Positions 56,154 through 63,940 of a stretch of 64,000 nucleotides of DNA are shown piece after piece. Numbering within the stretch: the first letter of the stretch is position 1; each line of letters starts with the position of its first letter. Origin of the DNA: Gilvibacter sp. SZ-19 (lineage in GTDB: Bacteria; Bacteroidota; Bacteroidia; Flavobacteriales; Flavobacteriaceae); contig NZ_CP019333.1 in assembly GCF_002163875.1 (NCBI RefSeq), forward strand, positions 1,494,864-1,558,863. The letters run 5' to 3'. The translations under genes and the position numbers were made by a program. The notes under the pieces are model-generated. The model did no database searches. It saw nothing but the letters and a program-made list of their open reading frames with translations, and was not told where the DNA came from.

Positions 56154-56513
56154 TTAAAAGAATTTTTCTTTGAAACCTCCTTTGGTTGGGTAATCTCCAC
56201 TAAGTATGTCTATCAAATCAATAACAGCCCAGATTAAAAAGCCTCCACCCGTAAACATATATAATAGATTCCAATACCATGGGCTACCTAAATACCATCT
56301 GTGCGCTGCAAGTGCTCCTAGGAAAACCCATAATAACAAAGCTGCACCTTTACTTTTCTGTCCTGCGGCTGCAGGCGAATAAAGTACTTCGGCATTCTCG
56401 TCACTTTGTGCCTCAACAGACACAGTTGCGGTTCGCTGCACCGGGAAAGAAGCCTGCGCTACCGGAGCGGCTAGAATTAGCGCAAAAAATAAAAGTAGAA
56501 ATTTTAATTTCAT
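56154..56513 (-). CDS. TM2-domain membrane protein
   Basis: Protein of 119 residues: signal-like N-terminus (cleavage near AQA), a short polar stretch, then a TM2 domain (about 55-105) of two membrane helices with the GALAAHRWYLGSPWYW turn and the following WAVIDLIDIL helix. TM2 proteins are widespread and mostly uncharacterised; no function can be assigned. It is read toward the rpmA repeat array and has its own terminator. Confidence 0.82.
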   Translation of the reverse strand: MKLKFLLLFFALILAAPVAQASFPVQRTATVSVEAQSDENAEVLYSPAAAGQKSKGAALLLWVFLGALAAHRWYLGSPWYWNLLYMFTGGGFLIWAVIDLIDILSGDYPTKGGFKEKFF

Positions 56514-56564
56514 AATTTGTATTGATTAAGTTTACAACAAGATACAGAACATCATCCGAATTCA

Positions 56565-57437
56565 ATGCGATTTTTAAAATTAATTTTGGCCATAGTGCTT
56601 GTTTCTAGTACCGTTTCGGCCCAAACCACCCACGAATATTTAGGTGTTATCACCCTTTCAGATTCTTCCTTTATCTCTTATAAACTAAGCTTTGAGGAGA
56701 CCAATGGATTTATTAAAGGTTATTCCATAACCGACCTTTCTGGGCCGCATGAGACCAAGAGTATGATCACCGGAACTTATGATAAAGACGAGAAGCAGCT
56801 CAAGTTTCGCGAGTCGGGGATCGTTTATACCAAATCGCCAATAACACAGACAGATTTCTGTTACATTCATTTTGAAGGCCGTCTGGCTAAGCTCAACGAC
56901 CGCAGAAAACTCGCTGGCACTTTTGTTGGCAAATACGACGACGGAGGTTCTTGTATCGACGGTGAGATAGATATGAAGAGTCTGGTCAAAATAGAGAAAC
57001 GCGCTGCGCGATTGGATAAGGCTGTAGACAAAAGCATCTTGGTCAGTAAAGAAAAGAAAGATGCGGTCAACTTACTGCGTACACTAGATACTTTAAATAC
57101 CAATTTCTTGCGAGCGGACGAAGTAGTACAGGTCTTCTCCAAAGACGATAGTGTAACCTTAACACTTACCGATGTAGGCCAAGAAGACGGCGATCGTATC
57201 AGCATTTATGCAGACGACAAGGTCTTAGTTCAAAACGCGGCCATTGGCAATAAACCACAAAGCTTTACCATTAAGCTCAGCAGTAAACCAGTAACCTTAA
57301 AAGTAGAAGCGACAAGTGCAGGTAGCATTGGTGCAAACACAGTCCAACTAACCCTCTCAGATTCGCTCAATGTTATAGAGGCGATCACCAATATGGAAAA
57401 AGGTGAATCGGCGTCCATGGTGCTTATAAAACAATAA
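56565..57437 (+). CDS. Exported protein of unknown function
   Basis: Protein of 290 residues with a signal peptide (cleavage near VSAQ). A first beta-rich domain (about 25-135) carries the two cysteines TDFCYIH and GGSCIDG. A charged helix (about 140-175) links to a second beta-sandwich (about 190-285, VTLTLTDVGQEDGDRISIY). No family recognised. It is divergent from the TM2 gene and convergent with ahcY. Confidence 0.65.
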   Translation: MRFLKLILAIVLVSSTVSAQTTHEYLGVITLSDSSFISYKLSFEETNGFIKGYSITDLSGPHETKSMITGTYDKDEKQLKFRESGIVYTKSPITQTDFCYIHFEGRLAKLNDRRKLAGTFVGKYDDGGSCIDGEIDMKSLVKIEKRAARLDKAVDKSILVSKEKKDAVNLLRTLDTLNTNFLRADEVVQVFSKDDSVTLTLTDVGQEDGDRISIYADDKVLVQNAAIGNKPQSFTIKLSSKPVTLKVEATSAGSIGANTVQLTLSDSLNVIEAITNMEKGESASMVLIKQ

Positions 57438-57445
57438 CAAATAAA

Positions 57446-57475
57446 AAACCCTCACCAGTTGGCGAGGGTTTTCTT
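57446..57475. terminator. Bidirectional terminator between 56565 gene and ahcY
   Basis: AAACCCTCACCA / TGGCGAGGGTTT stem with a 2-nt loop (one mismatch), A-run and T-run flanks. Confidence 0.8.
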
Positions 57476-57491
57476 ATTAGCTCAGAAACTA

Positions 57492-58808
57492 TTAGTATCT
57501 GTAGTATTCTGGTTTGAAAGGACCTTCTTGCTGAACTCCGATATAATCGGCTTGTTCCTTTCTGAGTTCTGTCAGTTCCACACCGATCTTGGCCAAGTGC
57601 AATTTTGCTACTTTTTCGTCCAAGTGCTTTGGTAACATATATACTTTGTTCTCGTATTTGTCGCTGTGGTTCCAAAGTTCAATTTGTGCTAAGGTCTGGT
57701 TGGTAAAACTGTTACTCATCACAAAACTCGGGTGACCTGTAGCAACGCCAAGGTTTACCAAACGGCCTTCTGCAAGGATGATAACATCTTTTCCATTAAC
57801 GGTATATTTATCAACCTGAGGTTTGATCTCTACTTTGGTTGCTCCGTGGTTCTTGTTCAACCAGGCCATGTCGATCTCGTTGTCAAAGTGACCAATATTA
57901 CAAACAATTGCCTTGTCCTTAAGGGCTTCAAAGTGTTGTCCTTGCACAATGTCTTTGTTTCCGGTGGCGGTGATCACAATATCGGCGTTCCCGATAACGG
58001 TCTCTAATTTTTTAACTTCATATCCGTCCATAGCAGCTTGCAATGCACAGATAGGGTCTATCTCTGTTACGGTAACAATACTACCTGCTCCGCGGAAGGA
58101 AGCAGCAGTTCCTTTACCAACGTCTCCGTAACCACAAACTACAACGCGTTTACCAGCAAGCATGATGTCTGTTCCTCTGCGAATAGCATCTACCGCGCTT
58201 TCTTTACACCCGTATTTGTTGTCAAATTTGCTCTTGGTCACCGAGTCATTCACGTTAATGGCCGGCATCGGTAAAGTACCTTTGGCCATGCGCTCGTACA
58301 AACGGTGAACTCCAGTAGTGGTTTCTTCTGACAGTCCTTTGATGCCGGCAACCAATTCTGGATACTTATCCAAAACCATATTGGTCAGGTCACCTCCATC
58401 ATCTAGGATCATGTTGAGTGGCTTTCTGTCTTCTCCAAAGAAAAGGGTCTGCTCAATACACCAGTCAAATTCTTGCTCGTTCATTCCTTTCCAGGCATAA
58501 ACCGGAATCCCCGCAGCGGCAATAGCAGCTGCTGCTTGATCTTGCGTAGAAAAGATATTACAAGAGCTCCAAGTTACCTCGGCTCCAAGAGCAACTAAGG
58601 TTTCAATAAGTACTGCCGTTTGGATGGTCATGTGAAGACATCCGGCAATTCGGGCTCCTTTAAGGGGTTGCTCATTCTTGTACTCTTCACGTAGGGACAT
58701 AAGTCCTGGCATTTCAGCTTCAGCGAGTTCAATTTCTTTGCGTCCCCAGTCTGCAAGACTGATGTCCTTAACTTTATAAGGCGTATATGCAGTTGTATTC
58801 GTTGACAT
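57492..58808 (-). CDS. ahcY: Adenosylhomocysteinase
   Basis: Cleaves S-adenosylhomocysteine to homocysteine and adenosine, relieving inhibition of methyltransferases. The 438 residues show the NAD-binding [11 protein letters not shown] motif (about 223-233), the [12 protein letters not shown] and [13 protein letters not shown] substrate blocks and the conserved C-terminal KPEYYRY tail. It is divergent from the phosphopantetheinyl transferase operon. I see no SAH or SAM riboswitch in the short leader. Confidence 0.97.
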   Translation of the reverse strand: MSTNTTAYTPYKVKDISLADWGRKEIELAEAEMPGLMSLREEYKNEQPLKGARIAGCLHMTIQTAVLIETLVALGAEVTWSSCNIFSTQDQAAAAIAAAGIPVYAWKGMNEQEFDWCIEQTLFFGEDRKPLNMILDDGGDLTNMVLDKYPELVAGIKGLSEETTTGVHRLYERMAKGTLPMPAINVNDSVTKSKFDNKYGCKESAVDAIRRGTDIMLAGKRVVVCGYGDVGKGTAASFRGAGSIVTVTEIDPICALQAAMDGYEVKKLETVIGNADIVITATGNKDIVQGQHFEALKDKAIVCNIGHFDNEIDMAWLNKNHGATKVEIKPQVDKYTVNGKDVIILAEGRLVNLGVATGHPSFVMSNSFTNQTLAQIELWNHSDKYENKVYMLPKHLDEKVAKLHLAKIGVELTELRKEQADYIGVQQEGPFKPEYYRY

Positions 58809-58852
58809 ATATGTATATTTGATATTAATACCGCGCCAGCTTTAGCGCTGTG

Positions 58853-58860
58853 CAAAATTA
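58853..58860 (-). promoter_or_regulatory. Predicted -7 box of ahcY
   Basis: Reads TAATTTTG on the minus strand, 44 nt before the ahcY ATG. Confidence 0.5.
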
Positions 58861-58880
58861 AGCAATATCCAGTAATTCCG

Positions 58881-59519
58881 GTGCCTCTTTACAAAACTAT
58901 AACAGCTCAGAATCAGACTACTGTTTATCTCTGGAAGATAGAAGAGACTTTTGAGGAGCTCGCAGCCGGAATCGATTTGCAAGCAGCTCATGCGGATAGG
59001 GTCCAAGGTATGAAAAGTGACATTCACCGCCGAGGGTTTTTAAGTATCAGGCATTTGTTGGCTATGGCCGGTTACAATGATCACGACCTCTACTACAATG
59101 ATTTTGGAAAACCGCACCTAAAAGACGGGACAGGGATAAGTATTACACATTCTTTTGAGTTCACGGGTATTATTGTAGGGCCACATGCCGTTGGTATTGA
59201 TATAGAAAAAGAACGTGGAAAGATCCTTAAGATCGCTCATAAGTTTACACCACTGGAAGAATACAGGACTCTGGCCAATGAAGAAGCCTTGATCCGCAAA
59301 TTGAGTTTGGTCTGGTGTGCCAAGGAAACCCTTTACAAAATGTATGGACAACCTGGACTGAGCTTCTTACAGCATATAGATGTACACGATTTTCACTTGG
59401 GGGTAGATGAGCAGACTACGGCTACCATAGATTTCAATGGGACCAAGAGTTTGTACGAGGTGTTTTTTCTAGAGTTTGATGGTTTCAGTTGTAGTTATGG
59501 ATACCCAAAGACAAACTAG
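58881..59519 (+). CDS. 4'-phosphopantetheinyl transferase (Sfp-like)
   Basis: Enzyme of 212 residues that moves the phosphopantetheine arm from CoA to carrier proteins. The metal-binding motif GIDIE (105-109; Asp107, Glu109) and the WCAKE motif (145-149) are intact, as is the ITHSFEF block. The length fits the Sfp/HetI-like superfamily and is longer than AcpS. The start is a GTG at 58881. First gene of a long overlapping operon; the GGGP synthase gene starts 23 nt before its stop codon. Confidence 0.88.
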   Translation: MPLYKTITAQNQTTVYLWKIEETFEELAAGIDLQAAHADRVQGMKSDIHRRGFLSIRHLLAMAGYNDHDLYYNDFGKPHLKDGTGISITHSFEFTGIIVGPHAVGIDIEKERGKILKIAHKFTPLEEYRTLANEEALIRKLSLVWCAKETLYKMYGQPGLSFLQHIDVHDFHLGVDEQTTATIDFNGTKSLYEVFFLEFDGFSCSYGYPKTN

Positions 59520-60210
59520 TATCATTCAAGCGCTAGTGAGCGCAGCGGAATCTGGAAAGCAGCAATTGGCTATTCTGGTAGATCCAGATAAATTCGATCC
59601 TGCTTCTGCCAATGAATTTTTAAAGCGTATTCCGAAGCAAACCACGCATCTCTTTGTAGGAGGCAGTGAGGTGCCTAAGGACGCAACGGCAGGAACCGTA
59701 GCCAGTTTAAGGTCTGCGGGCCTACCCATTGTTCTGTTTCCGGGTGATTATGATCAATTGACCAATGCTGCGGATGCTGTCTTATTCCTCTCCCTTTACT
59801 CTGGAGATAATCCTGAATATCTTATCGGGCAACAACGCAAAGCAACAAGCTTTTTAAGACATTCCACTTTGGAGGTCATCCCCACGGCTTATTTACTGAT
59901 AGATGGAGGGAATCAGTCTGCTGTGGCTCGTGTTACCCAAACCCAAGCTTTATCGCAAGACAATGTAGACACCGTGGTCGAAGTGGCTCTGGCTGCACAG
60001 TACTGCGGAGCGCGTTGTGTTTATCTGGAAGCTGGCAGTGGTGCACTAAAGCCTGTTCGTCCAGAGATCATAAGCGCAGTACGAGCTGCAATTAATTTGC
60101 CACTTATTGTTGGTGGAGGGATTCGCTCCGAAGCACAAATGAAAACCGCCTATGACGCAGGAGCTAATCTTTTGGTCATGGGAACCGTATTTGAAAATCA
60201 CAACCGATGA
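59497..60210 (+). CDS. Geranylgeranylglyceryl/heptaprenylglyceryl phosphate synthase-like
   Basis: TIM-barrel prenyltransferase of 237 residues in the PcrB/GGGP synthase family, which ether-links a prenyl chain to glycerol-1-phosphate. The phosphate-binding loops are visible: LVDPDKFDP, YLEAGSGA, VGGGIRSEAQM and LVMGTVFEN. Members occur in archaea, Bacillota and Bacteroidota; flavobacterial versions have been studied and can make GGGP, but their role in bacterial lipids is unclear. The ATG at 59497 is preferred over 59476. It overlaps both neighbours. Confidence 0.9.
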   Translation: MDTQRQTSIIQALVSAAESGKQQLAILVDPDKFDPASANEFLKRIPKQTTHLFVGGSEVPKDATAGTVASLRSAGLPIVLFPGDYDQLTNAADAVLFLSLYSGDNPEYLIGQQRKATSFLRHSTLEVIPTAYLLIDGGNQSAVARVTQTQALSQDNVDTVVEVALAAQYCGARCVYLEAGSGALKPVRPEIISAVRAAINLPLIVGGGIRSEAQMKTAYDAGANLLVMGTVFENHNR

Positions 60211-60467
60211 ATGTATCTGTAGAACTTACCTTGAGCCCTTTACAGGATGATTTTGAAGCTCCAATAATCGCCTTCATAAAAACCTTAAGAGCTTCTGGGC
60301 TCACTGTATTGGAGAATCCTTTGAGCACACAGGTTTACGGGCCTTATGACCAGGTGATGAAATTGTTGAACTCCGCAGTAAAAGAGGCCTTTATAGATCT
60401 GAATCAAGTGGTCTTGTATTTAAAAATGGTTAAAAGCGATAGAAGCGACTATGAACCCCATTTTTGA
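60207..60467 (+). CDS. YkoF-like thiamine-binding protein
   Basis: Protein of 86 residues with the ferredoxin-like fold pattern of the MTH1187/YkoF family (VSVELTLSPLQDDFEAPIIAFI, STQVYGPYDQVMKLL, VVLYLKMV). Bacillus YkoF binds thiamine and its ABC transporter neighbour is controlled by a TPP riboswitch. No ABC genes are here; instead a PnuC-type transporter follows, overlapping by 17 nt. The nearby TPP riboswitch at 63570 supports a thiamine link. Confidence 0.82.
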   Translation: MNVSVELTLSPLQDDFEAPIIAFIKTLRASGLTVLENPLSTQVYGPYDQVMKLLNSAVKEAFIDLNQVVLYLKMVKSDRSDYEPHF

Positions 60468-61080
60468 TTTTTTCCTTTCTCCGTACTATGAACGCACAAC
60501 CTCGTTGATCGTACTGGAAGCCGTGGCTTTCGTCTTTGGAATAGCCAGTGTAATCTACGCCAAAAAGCGAAATATTCTGGTTTATCCGACAGGCTTGGTC
60601 GCGACTGTAATAACAGTCTACATTTTTTTGCAAGATGAGCTTTTGGGCGATATGATGATGAATGTCTACTATTCGGCCATGAGTATTTACGGTTGGTGGA
60701 ACTGGGCACGCCGAAAAGACGATGCTTTGGTGGTAAAGGTAAGTCGGACAAACAGTCGTGAGAAATGGATAGGTTTCGGCCTGTGTTTGCTCACCATGGC
60801 AGTTACTTATGGAGTCTATACGGCCTCTGGGACAACAATAGGTACGTCTAATTACATCGACATCTTTACTTCTGGTATATTCTTTACTGCCATGTGGTAT
60901 ATGGCGACCAAGAAATTGGAGAATTGGACCTTATGGATCTTTGCAGATGTGATCAGTGTTCCACTCTATGCCTACCGAGGTTGGGGTATGCTTGCTTTAC
61001 AGTATTTAATTTTTACCTTTCTAGCTATTCAAGGCTATTACGCGTGGAAGAAACACTTAGACAACAAAATAGCGAGCTGA
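60451..61080 (+). CDS. PnuC-family vitamin transporter, possibly PnuT (thiamine)
   Basis: Membrane protein of 209 residues with seven or eight helices and the PnuC-family signature YGWWNW (about residue 85), as well as WILFADVISVPLYAYRGW-like blocks in the C-terminal part. PnuC proteins carry nicotinamide riboside; the Bacteroidota PnuT branch carries thiamine and the related PnuX carries riboflavin. The adjacent YkoF-like protein and downstream TPP riboswitch favour thiamine; the following NadR-like kinase favours nicotinamide riboside. I leave the substrate open. Confidence 0.8.
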   Translation: MNPIFDFFLSPYYERTTSLIVLEAVAFVFGIASVIYAKKRNILVYPTGLVATVITVYIFLQDELLGDMMMNVYYSAMSIYGWWNWARRKDDALVVKVSRTNSREKWIGFGLCLLTMAVTYGVYTASGTTIGTSNYIDIFTSGIFFTAMWYMATKKLENWTLWIFADVISVPLYAYRGWGMLALQYLIFTFLAIQGYYAWKKHLDNKIAS

Positions 61081-61616
61081 TAAAGGTTGCCATAGTTGGC
61101 CCGGAATCTACCGGAAAGACCACCTTGGCAAAAGCCCTGGCAGCTCATTATGAGACTGTTTATGTGGCCGAATACATGCGTCATTATTACGAGCAAGTTG
61201 TTGTCAGGGATCCTTTCCGATCAGATCTTTCAGATATTCTGCCCATAGCTCAAGGACAGATTCGCGCAGAGAACGAAGCCTTAGCTGTGGCCAATTCACT
61301 GCTTTTCTGCGACACTAATCTTTTGGAGATTGCCTGTTATTCGGAATATTATTTTGGACAGATCCCTGCGGAATTGGAGCAGGGTTTGACCCATATGCAG
61401 TACGACCTTTATTTATTGACTTATATCGATGTGCCTTGGGAAAATGATCCCTTGAGAGACCGTCCTTTCGATAGACAAAAACTATTTTCTATTTTTGAAG
61501 AACGATTAAAGCAGCAAGATGCTCCCCATTTGTTGCTAAAAGGTGATGAACAGACAAGATTGGAAACCGCCATTCTTGAAATTGACAAATACCGCGAAAG
61601 ACGGCATGGATTTTAA
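61044..61616 (+). CDS. NadR-like ATP-binding kinase
   Basis: P-loop protein of 190 residues with Walker A GPESTGKT (19-26), FCDTNLLE (near 88-95) and the DRPFDRQ lid block, as in the ribosylnicotinamide-kinase domain of NadR. The open frame extends upstream to 60894, but those 50 residues are the wrong frame of the transporter gene. I start at GTG 61044 (VEETLRQQNSELIKVAIVGP, written from residue 1), which fits family N-termini. It overlaps the transporter by 37 nt. Either a nicotinamide-riboside or a thiamine kinase role would trap the imported vitamin. Confidence 0.8.
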   Translation: MEETLRQQNSELIKVAIVGPESTGKTTLAKALAAHYETVYVAEYMRHYYEQVVVRDPFRSDLSDILPIAQGQIRAENEALAVANSLLFCDTNLLEIACYSEYYFGQIPAELEQGLTHMQYDLYLLTYIDVPWENDPLRDRPFDRQKLFSIFEERLKQQDAPHLLLKGDEQTRLETAILEIDKYRERRHGF

Positions 61617-63138
61617 CCGAGAAGACGAACAACAAATTGAGCAACACGGCTTGTCAAAAGCACAAGTTTTAGGACAGCTCGAGATGTTTAAAAGAGGTTT
61701 CCCACCCACCAAGATCAATACCCCAGCAGTGATCGGCAACGGGATAAGCAATTTTAATTCTGAGGAGCGCAAGAAGTATATTCAATACTTTGACAAACAC
61801 AAGAACAGTTCTGATATTGTTAAATTCGTGCCGGCATCTGGAGCTGCAACGCGCATGTTCCAGACCTTGAATACGCTGCTTACCCATTACGATCCTGACA
61901 AGGAAAAACTCAAAGACTTTATTGCGCATCACAGGTTGACTCAATTAGAGGAGTTTTTGAATTCGTATTCTGAGTTTGCTTTTGCTAATTCACTGCGCAA
62001 GGCGGTCCGCGAACTCTATCCGGATTACAAATACAAAACTAAAGGGCAGCGTGCACTTATTGTGGCAGAGGTTCTCTTGTCAGAAAAGGGCCTGAACTTT
62101 GCTCGTTTACCTAAAGGGCTAATCCCATTCCACAAATACAACAAGCACTTCACAACCGCTTTTGAAGAGCAACTTTATGAAGGTTGCTTCTATGCAGCTA
62201 ATCGCGATGAGGTCTTTGTTCATTTCACCTTTGCTCCGATACATGTGGAGTATTTCAAAGAGGCGTTTGAGAGTATAAAGAGTCGCGTTGAAAAAAAGAC
62301 CAAGAAGGAGGTGCATGTTTCGTATTCCTTTCAAAAGAGCTCTACAGATACCATAGCGGTAGATATCAACAATGAGCCCATTCGCGATAAGGAGGGGAAA
62401 CTAGTATTTCGTCCTGCGGGTCACGGAGCGCTATTAGAAAACTTAAACGAGATCAATGCCGATGTTGTTTTCATTAAGAATATAGACAATGTCATTGCAG
62501 AAGAATACGTAGAAGAGATCTCTGGCTACAAGAAAATGTTAGCCGGAAAGCTGTTGTGGTTGCAACATAAGATCCATCATTATGTGAAAGAGTTGCGGCA
62601 AGAGGAGATAGACCCGGAACTAGTTACCGAGGTAAAATCCTTTATGTGGAACGAGCTCAATATTAAAGATGTGAGCAACAGTATTTTGCATTTGCTGAGT
62701 TTACTGAACAGACCTACCCGCGTATGTGGTATGGTAAAAAATACAGGATCTCCTGGCGGAGGACCGTTTTGGGTTGTGGATAAAGATGGCGTGCAGTCCT
62801 TGCAAATTGTAGAATCTGCACAGATAGATCTCAAAGATCCATCGCAGCGCAATATATTCCACGAGTCAACCCACTTTAATCCGGTAGATCTGGTTTGCGG
62901 GGTTCGCGATTACAAAGGAGACAAGTTTGATCTTTCTGCCTTTACCGACCCGAATACCGGTTTTATTACCCATAAGGACAAAGACGGTAATATTGTAAAA
63001 GCCTTAGAATTGCCAGGATTGTGGAACGGGTCCATGGCACATTGGAATACCATCTTTGTAGAAGTTCCTCTATTGACCTTTAACCCGGTTAAGACGGTCA
63101 ACGATCTCTTACAACGCGAGCACCGACCCAATATGTAA
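61606..63138 (+). CDS. DUF4301 family protein
   Basis: Protein of 510 residues matching the Bacteroidota DUF4301 family (VKFVPASGAATRMFQ near residue 80, GLIPFHKYN, RPAGHGALLENL, CGMVKNTGSPGGGPFWV). The pattern of the GxAxRM and PAGHGAL blocks resembles nucleotidyltransferase (UDP-sugar pyrophosphorylase-like) folds, but the activity is unknown. The ATG at 61606 is preferred over 61543, because the upstream stretch lies within the kinase gene in another frame. It overlaps the kinase by 11 nt. Confidence 0.82.
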   Translation: MDFNREDEQQIEQHGLSKAQVLGQLEMFKRGFPPTKINTPAVIGNGISNFNSEERKKYIQYFDKHKNSSDIVKFVPASGAATRMFQTLNTLLTHYDPDKEKLKDFIAHHRLTQLEEFLNSYSEFAFANSLRKAVRELYPDYKYKTKGQRALIVAEVLLSEKGLNFARLPKGLIPFHKYNKHFTTAFEEQLYEGCFYAANRDEVFVHFTFAPIHVEYFKEAFESIKSRVEKKTKKEVHVSYSFQKSSTDTIAVDINNEPIRDKEGKLVFRPAGHGALLENLNEINADVVFIKNIDNVIAEEYVEEISGYKKMLAGKLLWLQHKIHHYVKELRQEEIDPELVTEVKSFMWNELNIKDVSNSILHLLSLLNRPTRVCGMVKNTGSPGGGPFWVVDKDGVQSLQIVESAQIDLKDPSQRNIFHESTHFNPVDLVCGVRDYKGDKFDLSAFTDPNTGFITHKDKDGNIVKALELPGLWNGSMAHWNTIFVEVPLLTFNPVKTVNDLLQREHRPNM

Positions 63139-63539
63139 TGGATAGAGCGCAACTCTTAAGCGAATTACATTTTAAGATGGCTCGCTCCAGTGGCTCTGGA
63201 GGGCAGCATGTCAATAAGGTTGCGACCAAAGTTGTTTTAAGCTTTAATCTGTATGACTCTTTGGGTTTAACCGAAGATGAGAAAACGCTCTTAAAAACCC
63301 GTCTGGCTTCAAGGCTAACTTCCAACGGGCAATTGCAATTGCACTGCGGAGAGACCAGGAGTCAAGTTCGAAATAAGCGTTTGGTGATTCAACGTTTCTT
63401 TAACCTCTTGCAGCAAGGATTAAAGACAGAAAAAACGCGCAAAGCGACTCGCATACCACGAGCGGTTAAGCAAAAGCGCAGCGAAGACAAAAAACGACAA
63501 TCGCAAAAAAAAGCAGATCGTCGTCCTCCGCAAATCTAG
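63138..63539 (+). CDS. arfB: Alternative ribosome-rescue factor ArfB
   Basis: Peptidyl-tRNA hydrolase of 133 residues that frees stalled ribosomes on truncated mRNAs. The catalytic GGQ (21-23, in SGSGGQHVNKV) and the basic C-terminal tail (KQKRSEDKKRQSQKK), which probes the empty mRNA channel, are both present. Length and tail separate it from ordinary release factors. Its ATG overlaps the DUF4301 stop (TAATG). Last gene of the operon. Confidence 0.92.
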   Translation: MDRAQLLSELHFKMARSSGSGGQHVNKVATKVVLSFNLYDSLGLTEDEKTLLKTRLASRLTSNGQLQLHCGETRSQVRNKRLVIQRFFNLLQQGLKTEKTRKATRIPRAVKQKRSEDKKRQSQKKADRRPPQI

Positions 63540-63547
63540 TTTCTCCT

Positions 63548-63555
63548 TATCTTTG
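63548..63555 (+). promoter_or_regulatory. Predicted -7 box upstream of the TPP riboswitch
   Basis: TATCTTTG matches TAnnTTTG, 9 nt after the arfB stop codon. Transcription would begin shortly before the riboswitch. Confidence 0.6.
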
Positions 63556-63569
63556 TATCACGATCTCAA

Positions 63570-63652
63570 CAAAGGGGTGCTTTGTTTAAAAACAAGGCTG
63601 AGATTATACCCATTGAACCTGGAACGGGTAATGCCGTTTAGGAAGCCGAACG
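63570..63652 (+). ncRNA. TPP riboswitch (THI element)
   Basis: The thi-box core is clear: GGGGTGC at 63574-63580, a small stem (TTTGTTT / AAACAAG), GGCTGAGAT at 63597-63605, then ACCC, GAACCTGG, ACGGGTAATGCCG at 63608-63636. The CTGAGA and GGGTAATGCC segments are those that bind the pyrimidine and diphosphate of thiamine pyrophosphate. It is placed between a promoter and an intrinsic terminator, so it should switch off the gene at 63941 when TPP is plentiful. Confidence 0.93.
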
Positions 63653-63657
63653 TTAAG

Positions 63658-63680
63658 AAAACGTCCAGTGGACGTTTTTA
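63658..63680 (+). terminator. Riboswitch expression-platform terminator
   Basis: AAAACGTCC / GGACGTTTT stem with an AGT loop and a run of five T, just after the riboswitch aptamer. The upstream AACGTT (63650-63655) could compete for the same bases, giving an antiterminator. Confidence 0.7.
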
Positions 63681-63940
63681 GTGAGGTGCTGGCTTGTCGC
63701 GTTGGATGTTTTAGTTCGATTTTGAACAAATGCCTTTGCGCGCGCTTTGTGATGAATATTTCAAATCAGAGATGAACCTAGTTATTGGTTGAAAGCCGTA
63801 GCTCGACGATCGAATGTTGTTGTTCTTGATGCGAATCTGGAACCCCAATTCAATGGCCTGCATCCGCAGAAAAAACTTTAACCAACACCGAATAATCGCC
63901 TCTTTTTATTCGCCTAAAACGGATACGTATCCAAAGACGA
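63681..63940 (+). other. Long leader downstream of the riboswitch terminator
   Basis: No convincing gene lies in these 260 nt. A 7-bp stem CGAATAA / TTATTCG (63889-63912) and a perfect 12-bp palindrome GGATACGTATCC (63921-63932) lie close to the start codon, the latter ending 8 nt before it. They could control translation, bind a protein or be fortuitous. Two short ATG frames of 15-20 codons are present but unremarkable. Confidence 0.45.

Noticed and set aside
60894-61043. N-terminal extension of the NadR-like kinase
   Set aside because: Those 50 codons lie inside the transporter gene in another frame and resemble nothing; GTG 61044 gives a family-like start.
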